Below, piece by piece: positions 7,986 to 16,388 of a DNA stretch of 57,392 bases. Origin of the DNA: Chloroflexota bacterium (GTDB lineage Bacteria > Chloroflexota > Dehalococcoidia > JACPQK01). The notes beneath the pieces are model-generated. The model did no database searches and was not told the origin of the DNA. It saw only the letters and a list, made by a program, of their open reading frames with translations. The stretch is from positions 1-57,392 of the forward strand of contig JACPQM010000032.1 in NCBI GenBank assembly GCA_016190505.1. The letters are read 5' to 3'. Each line of letters begins with the position of its first letter. The stretch's first letter is position 1. The translations under genes and the position numbers were made by a program.

Positions 7986-8123
7986 CACGAACATCGGCCA
8001 ACTCCCGGCGCCAAAGCCTGAGAGGCGCCCCAATACGAGCCTGTCGCCCATTTGAATCTGACAGGGACCCTGGCTTCGGCCATGATACCCCTTGGGCGGC
8101 TACCGCCGGGGCTAAGTGAGCCA

Positions 8124-8155
8124 ACGTAGCGGCAATTCATGAATTGCCGCTACGT
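8124..8155. terminator. Perfect 32-nt palindrome between convergent genes
   Basis: A perfect palindrome is centred on 8139/8140 (left arm ACGTAGCGGCAATTCA). It lies between the ends of the reductive-dehalogenase-like gene and the minus-strand exported protein, where a bidirectional terminator is expected. Confidence 0.55.
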
Positions 8156-8195
8156 GAATCGGCTAGACACGATGGAAATGTGTAGGGGCGGACGG

Positions 8196-8783
8196 CTAGT
8201 TGCGTGTTGTGACTGTGACCTGTATTCCGTCTGGCAGGTTGGCTGACGGCCTTATGGGACTTCCGATTTCAACAATGACGGCATCCAAGGAAATGCCTTC
8301 CTGGGCAACTGCCGCCAGCACTGCCGCTCTCGCGCTTTCTGTTACAACCGTGGCTTTTAGTCTGTTGCGACCTTCCTGGATAGACGTTGTTATGGTTCCA
8401 GGGACAGCGAAAGCCGCCCGCCTGAATTTGGGGTACCACTCCGTTAGCTGCCCCATAGTGAATTGCCCCTGCAAGCCGCGCACTTCGCGGATGGGGATGC
8501 TCGGGTCAGCTAAGCCGCTGATGATCTCCCACACCTTCGCCTGCTGACTCACATCCATCAAGTAGACATAGGCAATGCCATTGTCGTTTCGATCTCGAAA
8601 GTACCCCCCGAAGCCAGGCTCCACACGGCCAGCGTCCCTCAGCGCATCGTTATGAGTGTACGGCTTGGGAGGTGGCCCATCCCCTACAGTAACTGACTCT
8701 GCCTGCACGGCCAAGAGGATACCTAGCATACCGCCCACACCAACCACAATCCGGGTCACCCTGTTGCGTCTGCGCTTTTCCAC
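8196..8783 (-). CDS. Exported protein resembling a serine-protease prodomain
   Basis: This 195-residue protein starts with a basic region and one hydrophobic segment (residues 10-28), so it is exported or membrane-anchored. Residues 50-190 contain FGGYFRDRNDNGIAYVYL and later a GRNRLKATVV...AAVAQEGISLDAVIVE pattern. This resembles the propeptides of alpha-lytic-protease-like S1 peptidases in bacteria, but no peptidase domain follows. A similar NRVAVFL segment is inserted in the BsuPI-domain protein at 13323-14141. The GTG start at 8783 has only a weak ribosome site. It ends the exported-protein cluster; a terminator hairpin at 8809-8842 separates it from the next gene upstream. The resemblance is motif-level only. 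Confidence 0.7.
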   Translation of the reverse strand: MEKRRRNRVTRIVVGVGGMLGILLAVQAESVTVGDGPPPKPYTHNDALRDAGRVEPGFGGYFRDRNDNGIAYVYLMDVSQQAKVWEIISGLADPSIPIREVRGLQGQFTMGQLTEWYPKFRRAAFAVPGTITTSIQEGRNRLKATVVTESARAAVLAAVAQEGISLDAVIVEIGSPIRPSANLPDGIQVTVTTRN

Positions 8784-8808
8784 TGTTTATCTCTGCACTG
8801 GGAAGGGT

Positions 8809-8842
8809 GTGGTCCCCCAGCGCGGCCACGCCGGGGGACCAC
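8809..8842 (-). terminator. Hairpin after the 497-residue exported protein
   Basis: Perfect 10-nt arms GTGGTCCCCC (8809-8818) and GGGGGACCAC (8833-8842) surround a 14-nt GC-rich loop. It lies 40 bp beyond the stop at 8882 on the minus strand. Confidence 0.6.
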
Positions 8843-8881
8843 TAGATGTGTGCTAGCTAGCACCGCTCAGGCGCCAGGAAC

Positions 8882-10375
8882 TTATGGGTCCCATCTGTAG
8901 GGTTCAGGTTGTGCCCCGCTCACAGGGCCAGGAAGCACAGGACCCTCCGAGGATCCGAATGACCCCTTGTCGATCTCAACCTCGCCCACAATGTTACCGT
9001 TCCGATCGAGCAGGGGCAACTTGTTGGGCATTTTGCTCAGGCCCACCGTTCCGTCGGGGTTGACCCACGGGGGTGGTGGCGGCACGGGGACCGTGAACTC
9101 GAAGCGGTCAATGGGGTCTTGCACTTCGTCTATTTGAAGCACAAGCTCTGTGGCTTCAGGAGCCAGTGGCTCATGGAAGGTGAGCACTTCTTTCTCAACC
9201 ACGCGCCGAGAGTCCCACAAAATGTCTCCTGCGGCCTTACCGTAGTCATTCCCGGCGTCGTCAGACCCGTAGACCGGTGTGTCCACGCTGCCGAAAATGG
9301 ACCCCCGGCGGGGGTCATCATCGTCAGGTCTCAGGGAGAGCTTGAAGCTGCTTCCCTCGTCAGTCAGCGCGGTGGCGCGATAGCGTAGCCCTCCCACGGA
9401 AAAGGCGTAGTCCAGGGGAATTGCCTCTCCCGGCCTCCTGTTCGCGGGCAGCGGCACCACCACCTTGCCATCCACCTGGCGCGCTTTCAGAAAAGGCCCA
9501 AATGTAACGCGGAACGTGCCCACGTCTCTGGGGACAGCCGGAAAAGAGACCACCCTGAAGCTGCCGTCGGCAGCCAGGGGCTCCTTCTCGACCCCCGTGC
9601 GGCCCGGCTCCGCTAGTTCTCCATACCTTAGCTTCGGGCCACCAATGTCCTGGATGGTAGGGCGGCCCTCCATGCTGCCTACGCGCGATAGGATGTGCCC
9701 GGGGGGCGCATGGGCCTCGTAGTAGACCAGGGTTTCCGTGGGCGTGAGCTGGGCGCGGAGCAAGCGGAACGAAAGCCCTTCGATGGTCTGCTCCATGTCC
9801 AGGGGGATGCGCACTTCCGCCCATTGTTGGACCGGCGGCGGTGGCACAGTGAACACCCACGGGCCCGGGTGGGTGACGTAGCGGTTCTCCCGGACGTCGA
9901 GCCGCTTCACGTTATGGATCTCCACCGTTCCCGGCTGGGTGGGATCAGCCAGTGGGGGCAGGTCCAGCAGAATGCGCACCGCGCCTTCCATGTACCAACG
10001 GCTTTCCAGCATTCTGACAACAGGTTCACTGAAACCCGACAGCCGGATACTGTCCTCCCAGAAGGGCAGGACGATGGACAACGCCAGGGCGCTCTGGGGT
10101 ATGATCAGCGGGTCCTCCAGAATTAGCTCGGCGAGCGTTTGGGAAGGCGAGGCTACGGCGCTCACCAGCGTGATGGTTATGCCATCGCTGGTCACGCGCT
10201 GTTCCTGTGCCACGGAGCTCGCCGCTCCGTCGTTGCCGCGCAGATACCGCTGTGTCAAAGGCCCGCCGGGGACCGCCAGCGCCAGGACCGCCCCCGCGAC
10301 CACGAGGAAGGCTATGACAGACAAGACGATGGCTTTGAGCCAGAGCCTCCTGGGACGTGCTGTATGTGTATACAT
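8882..10375 (-). CDS. Membrane-anchored exported protein, DUF4179-like, first paralogue
   Basis: The protein has 497 residues. A cytoplasmic tail of about 13 residues and a helix (residues 13-33) anchor a large external part rich in beta-strand patterns. Segments such as QEQRVTSDGITITLVSAVASPSQT resemble the Ig-like region of DUF4179 proteins, which often occur with anti-sigma-type anchors. The last 60 residues (Pro-rich, then DRNGNIVGEVEIDKG) are missing from its paralogue at 11175-12485; the first 400 residues are otherwise closely similar. GGAGG lies 7 nt before the ATG. It is the second gene of a two-gene unit, 34 bp after the small secreted protein. Its function is unknown. Confidence 0.78.
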   Translation of the reverse strand: MYTHTARPRRLWLKAIVLSVIAFLVVAGAVLALAVPGGPLTQRYLRGNDGAASSVAQEQRVTSDGITITLVSAVASPSQTLAELILEDPLIIPQSALALSIVLPFWEDSIRLSGFSEPVVRMLESRWYMEGAVRILLDLPPLADPTQPGTVEIHNVKRLDVRENRYVTHPGPWVFTVPPPPVQQWAEVRIPLDMEQTIEGLSFRLLRAQLTPTETLVYYEAHAPPGHILSRVGSMEGRPTIQDIGGPKLRYGELAEPGRTGVEKEPLAADGSFRVVSFPAVPRDVGTFRVTFGPFLKARQVDGKVVVPLPANRRPGEAIPLDYAFSVGGLRYRATALTDEGSSFKLSLRPDDDDPRRGSIFGSVDTPVYGSDDAGNDYGKAAGDILWDSRRVVEKEVLTFHEPLAPEATELVLQIDEVQDPIDRFEFTVPVPPPPPWVNPDGTVGLSKMPNKLPLLDRNGNIVGEVEIDKGSFGSSEGPVLPGPVSGAQPEPYRWDP

Positions 10376-10409
10376 GTCCTTTCCTCCACAACCGCTACTA
10401 CTTCCCGGC

Positions 10410-10889
10410 CTACCAGAACGTGTCGTGGGTTATGCTAAGGTCAGGCCAGAAGTCAACCCGCCACCCCGCCATGGGGAAGCAGGCTCCTGTGATGTAGGTT
10501 CCTGTTGCCGTTTGAACCGGCGTGCCGGAACCCGAGTCCTTCGCGTACGTCCCCGATATCGCGCTGAAGGTGCCACTCCACGAACCTCCGGGGCTGATGT
10601 GGTTGTTCTTTGTCTCACTGCTCGACGATGTCCAGCCAACCACCTGGCTTCGCTGGCAGTACAAGGTTGTGGAATCGTTGTAGTTGTAAATGTATTGGTA
10701 AATGCTGTCAATATGAACGCTCGAGGATGTGTCGTTGCTGTAGTAGACTGTTTTGTTCATATTGAAGTGGCCACCCCAAACAAGGTCAAACTCGTAAGAA
10801 CCCGTGGAGTGGTAGTCTGCCAGCGCAGCCTGTGGCAAGAAAAGGACCAGGAATGCCAGAAGGGCAACAACGAGTGTTCTGCGGTGCAT
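10410..10889 (-). CDS. Small secreted protein, first paralogue
   Basis: A 159-residue protein with a clear signal peptide (MHRRTLVVALLAFLVLFLPQ, cleavage near ALA-D). The mature part is rich in Asn, Ser, Thr and Tyr, with MNKTVYYSNDTSSSVHI, STTLYCQRSQVVGW and a final cysteine in TGACFPMAGWRVDFW; the two cysteines may pair. The start at 10889 is supported by GGAGG 9 nt upstream and by an exact match to the start of its paralogue at 12520-12999. The gene follows directly on repeat copy A, which supplies its leader. I recognise no family. An extracellular structural or adhesion role is possible but unproven. Confidence 0.78.
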   Translation of the reverse strand: MHRRTLVVALLAFLVLFLPQAALADYHSTGSYEFDLVWGGHFNMNKTVYYSNDTSSSVHIDSIYQYIYNYNDSTTLYCQRSQVVGWTSSSSETKNNHISPGGSWSGTFSAISGTYAKDSGSGTPVQTATGTYITGACFPMAGWRVDFWPDLSITHDTFW

Positions 10890-10905
10890 GTTTCGCCACC
10901 TCCAT

Positions 10906-11109
10906 CCCAACTTACCGTGACCGGCCCACAATCAGGACTGCCGTGCCCTACCCAGTCTCTCGCCTCCCTTCCTGACAGCCCTGCGACCAGAACAACGCGA
11001 AGTGTATCCCCCAGCACGCGGGAAAGGGGAGAACAAAATGGCCTATTCCGGTAGGTCAAATTGCCCAATTCTTGCCCAGTCAAAGCTGAGGCCGTAGCCG
11101 CACAGAAGC
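10906..11109 (-). repeat. Upstream regulatory repeat, copy A
   Basis: About 204 bp, closely similar to copies at 13016-13219, 16955-17096 and 18695-18880. All four lie immediately upstream of minus-strand exported-protein genes. The most conserved core reads, on the minus strand, GGGCAA-N5-GGGCAA followed by TTGACC and a TACCGGAATAGGCC block. A conserved AGGAnnGGAGG-like site comes further down. It probably carries the promoter and 5' leader. Confidence 0.7.
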
Positions 11110-11114
11110 GGTGC

Positions 11115-11142
11115 GGGGCGCCCCACCGTATTGGGGCGCCCC
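11115..11142 (-). terminator. GGGGCGCCCC hairpin after the 436-residue protein gene
   Basis: Two GGGGCGCCCC blocks (11115-11124, 11133-11142) are separated by 8 nt. Each is self-complementary and the pair forms a stable stem. It lies 33 bp past the stop at 11175 on the minus strand, just before repeat copy A. A relative is at 17107-17136. Confidence 0.55.
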
Positions 11143-11174
11143 TGCGTACACTCCAGCTTTCCGCTGCTGGGGCC

Positions 11175-12485
11175 TTACGGCGAAGGCACTTCCGCCGGGG
11201 GCGGCACACGGATGGTGAACTCGAAGCGGTCAATGGGGTCTCGGACTTCGTCAATTTGAAGAACGAGCCCTGTGGCCTCAGGAGCCAGGGGCTTGTGGAA
11301 CGTGAGCCACTCCTCGACCACATTCTTCCCAGAGTCCCGCAAACATCCCGGCGCGGCCTTGCCGTAGTCATTTCCGGCGTCGTCAGAGCCGTAGACCAGC
11401 GGGTCCCCACTGCAAATGGACCCCCGGCGGGGCTCATCATCGTCGGGTCGCAGGGACACCTCGAACCTGTTTCCCTCGTCAGACAGCGAGGTCGCACGAT
11501 AGCGCAGTCCGCCCACGGAAAAGGCGTAGTCCAGGGCAATCGTCTCTCCGTGCCTTCTCTTTGCAGGCAACGGCACGACGACCTTGGCCCCCACCTGGCG
11601 CGCTTTCAGGAAAGGCCCAAACGTAACTCGGAACGTCCCCACGCCCCTGGGCACAGCCGGAAATGACACCACCCTGAAGCTGCCGTCGGCTGCCAGGGGC
11701 TCCTTCTCGCGCCCGGAGCCGCCCACGTCTCCATAGCTGAGCCTCGGGGCAGCGATATTGTGGATAGTAGCGCGGTCCTCCATGCTGCCTACACGCGCTA
11801 GAATATGCCCGGCTGGCGCATGGGCCTCGTAGTAGACCAGGGTCTCCGTGGGACTGAGCTGCGCGCGGAGTAAGCGGAACGAGAGCCCTTCGTTCATCTG
11901 CTCCATGTCCAGGGGGATGCGCACTTCCGCCCATTGCTGGGCCGGCGGCGGTGGCACAGTGAACACCCACGGGCCCGGGTGGGTGACGTAGCGGTTCTCA
12001 CGGACATCGAGGCGCTTCACATCCCGGATCTCCACCGTTCCCGGCTGGGTGGGATCAGCCAGAGGCGGCAGGTCCAGCAGTATGCGCACCGCGCCCTCCA
12101 TGTACCACCGGCTCTCCAGCATCCTGACAACAGGTTCACTGAAACCCGACAGCCGGATACTGTCCTCCCAGAAAGGCAAGACGATGGACAACGCCAGGGC
12201 GCTCTGGGGTATGATCAGCGGGTCCTCCAGAATCAACTCGGCGAGCGTTTGGGAAGGCGAGGCTACGGCGCTCATCAGCGTGATGGTTATGCCATCGCTG
12301 GTCACGCGCTGTTCCTGTGCCACGGAGCTCGCCGCTCCGTCGTTGCCGCGCAGATACCGCTGTGTCAAAGGCCCGCCGGGGACGACCACCGCCAAGACCA
12401 CGCCGCCGATCACAAGGAAGGCAATAACAGACAAGACGACAGCTTGGAGCCAACGCATCCCGGGGCGTGCTTTATGTGTATACAT
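11175..12485 (-). CDS. Membrane-anchored exported protein, DUF4179-like, second paralogue
   Basis: A 436-residue paralogue of the 8882-10375 product. Large stretches after the anchor helix are identical over tens of residues, for example GGPLTQRYLRGNDGAASSVA. Divergence rises in the C-terminal half, and the protein stops about 60 residues earlier, at PPPAEVPSP. The anchor helix is residues 14-34 with a short basic cytoplasmic tail. It is the second gene of the duplicated unit, 34 bp after the small secreted protein. The DNA around its start is identical to the first copy for more than 100 bp, which shows a recent duplication or gene conversion. Confidence 0.78.
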   Translation of the reverse strand: MYTHKARPGMRWLQAVVLSVIAFLVIGGVVLAVVVPGGPLTQRYLRGNDGAASSVAQEQRVTSDGITITLMSAVASPSQTLAELILEDPLIIPQSALALSIVLPFWEDSIRLSGFSEPVVRMLESRWYMEGAVRILLDLPPLADPTQPGTVEIRDVKRLDVRENRYVTHPGPWVFTVPPPPAQQWAEVRIPLDMEQMNEGLSFRLLRAQLSPTETLVYYEAHAPAGHILARVGSMEDRATIHNIAAPRLSYGDVGGSGREKEPLAADGSFRVVSFPAVPRGVGTFRVTFGPFLKARQVGAKVVVPLPAKRRHGETIALDYAFSVGGLRYRATSLSDEGNRFEVSLRPDDDEPRRGSICSGDPLVYGSDDAGNDYGKAAPGCLRDSGKNVVEEWLTFHKPLAPEATGLVLQIDEVRDPIDRFEFTIRVPPPAEVPSP

Positions 12486-12519
12486 GTCCTTTCCTCCACA
12501 ACCGCTACTACTTCCCGGC

Positions 12520-12999
12520 CTACCAGAACGTGTCGTGGGTTATGCTAAGGTCAGGCCAGAAGTCAACCCGCCACCCCGCCATGGGGAAGCAGGCTCCTGT
12601 GATGTAGGTTCCCGTTGCCGTTTGCACCGGCGTGCCGGAACCTGAGTCCTTGGTGTACATGCCCGATATCGCAGAGAAGACCTGATTCCAGGACCCCCCG
12701 GCATAGATGTGGCTGTTCTTCGTCTCGCTCCTGGACGATGTCCAGCCGACCACCTGGCTTCGCTGGCAGTATAAGGTTGTGGAATCATTATGGTTGTCAA
12801 TCCACCCCTCGATCTGGGAAATGTAGACACTCGAGGACGTGTCGTTGCTGTAGGTCACTGTCTTGTTCATGTCAAAGTGGCCGCCCCATGAAAGGTCAAA
12901 CTCGTACGAAGGCGTAGGGTGGGTGGCTGCCAGCCCAGCCTGGGGCAAGAACAGCATCAGGAATGCCAAGAGGGCAACAACGAGTGCTCTGCGGTGCAT
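12520..12999 (-). CDS. Small secreted protein, second paralogue
   Basis: A 159-residue paralogue of the 10410-10889 product with the same signal peptide design (MHRRALVVALLAFLMLFLPQ). The C-terminal 45 residues are nearly identical, while the middle differs (MNKTVTYSNDTSSSVYISQIEGW). The first 12 mature residues also vary. Constant ends with a diversified centre suggest changing binding specificity, although no partner is known. GGAGG precedes the ATG by 9 nt, and repeat copy B lies immediately upstream. Confidence 0.78.
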   Translation of the reverse strand: MHRRALVVALLAFLMLFLPQAGLAATHPTPSYEFDLSWGGHFDMNKTVTYSNDTSSSVYISQIEGWIDNHNDSTTLYCQRSQVVGWTSSRSETKNSHIYAGGSWNQVFSAISGMYTKDSGSGTPVQTATGTYITGACFPMAGWRVDFWPDLSITHDTFW

Positions 13000-13015
13000 G
13001 TTTCGCTACCTCCAT

Positions 13016-13219
13016 CCCAACTTACCATGACCCGCCCACAATCAGGACTATCGTGCGTTACCCAGTGTATCACCTCCTTTCCTGACTGCCCTCCAACCAG
13101 AACAACGCGGAGTGTACCGCGCGGCAGCCCCGAAAGGGGAGAACAGAATAGCCTATTTCGCTAGGTCAAATTGCCCAATTTTTGCCCAGGCAAAGCTGAG
13201 GCCGTAGCCGCACAGAAGC
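13016..13219 (-). repeat. Upstream regulatory repeat, copy B
   Basis: The most diverged of the four copies, yet the core with two GGGCAA half-sites and TTGACC is intact. The Shine-Dalgarno-like AGGAAAGGAGG is kept as well. It is joined to the small secreted gene at 12999 exactly as copy A is to its paralogue, so it was duplicated together with the gene. Confidence 0.7.
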
Positions 13220-13322
13220 CACCCCCCTCTATGGCGATGTCACGTGCACCGCGTGTTCGCGCCGGAATCTTGGCGGACCCCCCTATCCGTCTGGGGTAGC
13301 CTGCTGTTGTGGCCAGGTGGCT

Positions 13323-14141
13323 CTACGGCAATACAGAGATTGTCGCTGGCCCCGTTGCCAGCACCGTGGCATCGTCGGGGTTGGTGTAAGGCAGGTAAGC
13401 CCGGAAGGTGGCGCGTACCAGGTACTTTCCGGGTGCCACCAGGTTGCCCTTGCACGGCTGCCCCACCACGCCTGGCTTGAAGTCGGTCTCGTCTCGCATG
13501 GGCCCCATGGTATGGAACTCCACCGCGTCGTGAGGGATTCCGAGCCTGTCCATGTGTGACAACACAAGCTCACGATGCTCACGAAACTCGTCGCCCTCCA
13601 GGAGGAACACGGCCACTCGGTTTGTTTTGTTGTTAATGCCAATCATGAACTCCACGCCGCCGACAGTAAGGATGCTCCTCCTGAGCTGTACTCTCCAGTC
13701 GTAGAGATGTGCGAAATCGTATTGCCCGCTCGCAACGTCAGCTCCACCTGCGGGGATGATCTCATCAGGAGTGCACTCCTGGTCGTGCAGGTCCCACGCA
13801 GCGCGGTACTCCAGCGCCTCGCCTGGTTTGAGTACGGGCTCAGCGCGCTCGTCGGTGAAGTCCAGCCAGCGAGACCAGCGCCACACCTCCTGGCCGTCCT
13901 CTCCTGTTAGCACAAAGTCATAGGGCTTGCGGGCGTGCCAGAGCGCCAGGGGTTGTTGGCTGCGGTTCCGCACGGTGAGCACGAGGTCGGCAACCTGCCC
14001 CAGACGCACCTCGTCTGGCGCCCCCAGCGTAAGCTGGAGCGACCGCTTGAGGGGGTCCCCGGCCGTCGCGCACGCCGCGCCGCTTGCAATGACCACCGCT
14101 GCGGCGAGCGCAGCAGCTACGATAAACCCGTTCTTCTTCAT
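13323..14141 (-). CDS. Secreted BsuPI-domain protein with a prodomain-like insert
   Basis: A 272-residue exported protein with signal peptide MKKNGFIVAAALAAAVVIAS. Residues 35-110 match the BsuPI (intracellular proteinase inhibitor) fold: LTVRNRSQQPLALW, YDFVLTGEDGQEVWRWS, and KPGEALEYRAAWD. The fold resumes at the C-terminus (APGKYLVRATFRAYLP). Between them, residues 145-215 hold a segment with INNKTNRVAVFL and LSHMDRLGIPHDAVEF. This resembles the prodomain-like protein at 8196-8783. The start at 14141 is chosen for the signal peptide; its ribosome site is poor, and an upstream Met at 14198 is possible. BsuPI domains can inhibit proteases or act as generic beta-sandwiches, so inhibition is only a suggestion. 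Confidence 0.78.
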   Translation of the reverse strand: MKKNGFIVAAALAAAVVIASGAACATAGDPLKRSLQLTLGAPDEVRLGQVADLVLTVRNRSQQPLALWHARKPYDFVLTGEDGQEVWRWSRWLDFTDERAEPVLKPGEALEYRAAWDLHDQECTPDEIIPAGGADVASGQYDFAHLYDWRVQLRRSILTVGGVEFMIGINNKTNRVAVFLLEGDEFREHRELVLSHMDRLGIPHDAVEFHTMGPMRDETDFKPGVVGQPCKGNLVAPGKYLVRATFRAYLPYTNPDDATVLATGPATISVLP

Positions 14142-14537
14142 CTCCAGACGTCTCGTTGCGGCCTCGACTCCTGATAATAAGACGTACCGGCGGGCCATTT
14201 GGTTCCCGCGAAAGCTGCCAACGAAGGGAGCCGGCGCCAGACACGTCGGCTCCCTTCGTGTACGGGGGATCAGAATTCGTAGGGTGGGTGTAACGAAGCG
14301 GAACCCACCTTCCCTCTGCGGTAGTCAGGCATCCTTCGCTGCCGTTTCCCCGCCTCCGGCAAGTCGCATGTCGCTCCACCCGGCCTACGGGGAGTTGCCA
14401 CCCCTGTCCGCCTGAGGTGGCCGTGGGGCAACGTTGGCGTTGGCAGGCGCTGCTGGGGGCAGGTGCCACGTGGTGGGTTCCGTTTGCTTAGACCTGTTGG
14501 CGCCGCGACCGACGGCGTCGTGAGACGACCCGTGGCG
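14142..14537. other. Gene-free region with a strong hairpin and a repeat
   Basis: A perfect stem has 13-nt arms (ACGAAGGGAGCCG at 14221-14233, complement at 14247-14259). The second copy of the GTAGGGTGGGTG element is at 14278-14309, with a partial third copy near 14472. The stem may end the transcript of the 14538-15224 gene. No open frame with coding character was seen. Confidence 0.5.
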
Positions 14538-15224
14538 CTAGTGACGAAGGCCCTTGATGGCCGCCTCCAAATCTGCAGCGGGACGCCCGTTCCAGGCTCT
14601 CGAGAGGACCTCCTCGGGGGCGGACCGCCAGACTGCGCCATTGTCAATCCTGAATCTGCCCGCGTAGCTGCCCACAGAATACATCTTCTCCGGATACAGA
14701 CCCCACCAGGGGTGAAGGAAAAGAACGAACTCCTCCCCAGCCCTCATGAGAGGCTCTAGCTCCAACTCAAGTAGCCCGCCCCTACCACGGCCGCCGGTCT
14801 GGCCAACAGTGATCAGCGTGCCGGCGACAGCATTGTCGCCCAATAGAACCTGATCTACCCGGAACACGACGTCAGTGAAGGGGAACCCATCGCCCACGGG
14901 GTAACTGTCTCCCTCTTGCACCACTCGACCACGCACGATGAGCGTCGCCTCATTCGCCAAATCAGCGAGGGACGAGTAACGTCTCACGTAGGTAGCTGAC
15001 ACTCGCTGTACCTTATCATCAACGCTGCGAACTCCACCTCCGCCCTGAGCTTGCGTGCCCAGGTCGAGCACGCCCGCGCTCGGGCTCTCCGCTTTGAACC
15101 GCTGGTCAACGACGCCCCCGCTCGCGCGCTGAACCTCAGGCCCAAACGCCGACACAATGCCCACCACGCCCAGCATCACCACTACCACTAGCACCGTGCC
15201 CACGAAGACCATCTTGCGTCTCAT
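14538..15224 (-). CDS. Exported protein of unknown function, beside a metalloprotease
   Basis: A 228-residue protein with an N-terminal hydrophobic segment (residues 5-27) that exports or anchors it. The body carries a pattern seen in many uncharacterised secreted bacterial proteins: SLADLANEATLIVRGRVV, then VVFRVDQVLLGD, VGQTGGRGRG, and AGEEFVLFLHPWWGLY...GSYAGRFRIDNG. The fold is probably a small beta-barrel. The start at 15224 follows GGGAAGG. It lies 19 bp downstream of the metalloprotease gene, so the two are probably co-transcribed. No catalytic motif is visible. Confidence 0.72.
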   Translation of the reverse strand: MRRKMVFVGTVLVVVVMLGVVGIVSAFGPEVQRASGGVVDQRFKAESPSAGVLDLGTQAQGGGGVRSVDDKVQRVSATYVRRYSSLADLANEATLIVRGRVVQEGDSYPVGDGFPFTDVVFRVDQVLLGDNAVAGTLITVGQTGGRGRGGLLELELEPLMRAGEEFVLFLHPWWGLYPEKMYSVGSYAGRFRIDNGAVWRSAPEEVLSRAWNGRPAADLEAAIKGLRH

Positions 15225-15243
15225 TGTCGTCCTTCCCTTCATG

Positions 15244-15768
15244 CTACCAGAGATCATTCAGTTCACCAACACTGCCCGCGTCAAGCTGGTATAGCCCGTC
15301 GGTGTCGTAGTAATCTTCTACATAATACTGCATGATGCGGCCCTGTTCCTCGTGGTGATCGAGGCCGCCGGCGGCGTGGCCAAACTCGTGGGTAATGACC
15401 GCTCGCCGCTTGTTAGGCACATAGCCGCCCATGTAATATTCGTTGAGGTCAATATACAACTCAGACCATAGGTAGCCCCCGGACCAGCCCGGCATATCAT
15501 TTGCGCCATAGTTCGCGTCACCAACTTGAATGTCCCAACCACCTGTGCAATTACAGTCGTATAGTTCGGTAGGGTTGTTGGTAGTCAGGTTCCAATCCAC
15601 ACGGGCTGAGCTCAGTTCGGTGTCGTAGTTGTCCACAATATCCCTGTAGTCGATCGCGCTATTAGCCCAGTGGTTGCCATCCCAGAAGTGAGCGACCGCA
15701 GCGGTGGCGCCAACCGCCACAAACAACAATGCAAGAACCACCCCAAAGACAGGGAGTCGTGAGATCAT
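15244..15768 (-). CDS. Secreted metzincin-like zinc metalloprotease
   Basis: A 174-residue protein with a signal peptide (residues 1-25). The zinc site is HEFGHAAGGLDH. The spacing gives HExxHxxGxxD, so the third ligand is Asp, as in snapalysin-type enzymes; a neighbouring His is an alternative. A Met in GRIMQYY 12-15 residues later can be the Met-turn that defines metzincins. The fold before it (SAIDYRDIVDNYDTELSSARVDWN...WSELYIDLNEYYMG) fits a matrixin-like beta-sheet. No propeptide is present, so it would be made active or held by another protein. It heads a pair with the 14538-15224 gene. Confidence 0.82.
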   Translation of the reverse strand: MISRLPVFGVVLALLFVAVGATAAVAHFWDGNHWANSAIDYRDIVDNYDTELSSARVDWNLTTNNPTELYDCNCTGGWDIQVGDANYGANDMPGWSGGYLWSELYIDLNEYYMGGYVPNKRRAVITHEFGHAAGGLDHHEEQGRIMQYYVEDYYDTDGLYQLDAGSVGELNDLW

Positions 15769-15861
15769 AGCACTCCTTTCAATCGGTTACCCTAGGGGGC
15801 CCCTCTAATCAGCCAAAGACTTGCGGTTTCTACACCATAGCGCCTCCTTGCGGTACCGCGC

Positions 15862-15887
15862 CGGTCCTGGCACCCTTGCCAGAACCG
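15862..15887 (-). terminator. Hairpin before the metalloprotease gene
   Basis: Arms CGGTCCTGGCA and TGCCAGAACCG (one mismatch) around CCCT form a short stem 16 bp after the stop at 15903. It may end or attenuate the transcript started at repeat copy C before the metalloprotease gene. Confidence 0.4.
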
Positions 15888-15902
15888 CACAAACTCCGAG
15901 TT

Positions 15903-16388
15903 CTAGTTGTGCGAGGGCGAATAGGCCCAGACATACACCTGGTGGCCATCCTGGAACTGCCCTATGCCCAGCGCACGGGTGCGGTGATAGTAGCCCGTGC
16001 CGCAACTTTGCATGTAGTAGTAATTCCAGGTCTCGAACCACTCCCCCGAACCAGGTGCCGAACCCCGCCAGCCCTGGTCGGTGTAGGCGCAACTCACCCA
16101 GTTGCCCGACTGTAGCTCGTCCACCCAGGACTCCAGGTGAACGTCGGTAACGTTGGTGGCAACCCAGGTGACGTCATCACACTGTGCCCACCACGGGCCA
16201 GCCCGCACGAAGCCCTTGCCGTAAGTGTGGTCAATCAATGCCTTCGTCTTGATGGTGGAGCTGTCGTGAGTGGAGTATGCGCAGGACTCGAGGGAGTGAG
16301 CATACACGCTGGGGGGACTGACCAAAGCAAATGAAGAAGCTAGAGCAAGGGCCACAATCAAAGCGATGGGGACGGTTGGGCGCTGCAT
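15903..16388 (-). CDS. Small secreted protein of unknown function
   Basis: A 161-residue protein with a signal peptide (cleavage near VYA-H). The mature part has four cysteines (ESCAYS, AQCDDV, VSCAYT, QSCGTG) that can form two disulfides, and is rich in Trp and Tyr (WFETWNYYYMQSC). The ATG overlaps the stop of the preceding gene (TGATG), and a GGAGGTGAG ribosome site lies inside that gene's end, so the two are translationally coupled. Composition resembles the other small secreted proteins of the cluster, but no family is recognised. A surface or toxin-like exported role cannot be distinguished. Confidence 0.72.
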   Translation of the reverse strand: MQRPTVPIALIVALALASSFALVSPPSVYAHSLESCAYSTHDSSTIKTKALIDHTYGKGFVRAGPWWAQCDDVTWVATNVTDVHLESWVDELQSGNWVSCAYTDQGWRGSAPGSGEWFETWNYYYMQSCGTGYYHRTRALGIGQFQDGHQVYVWAYSPSHN

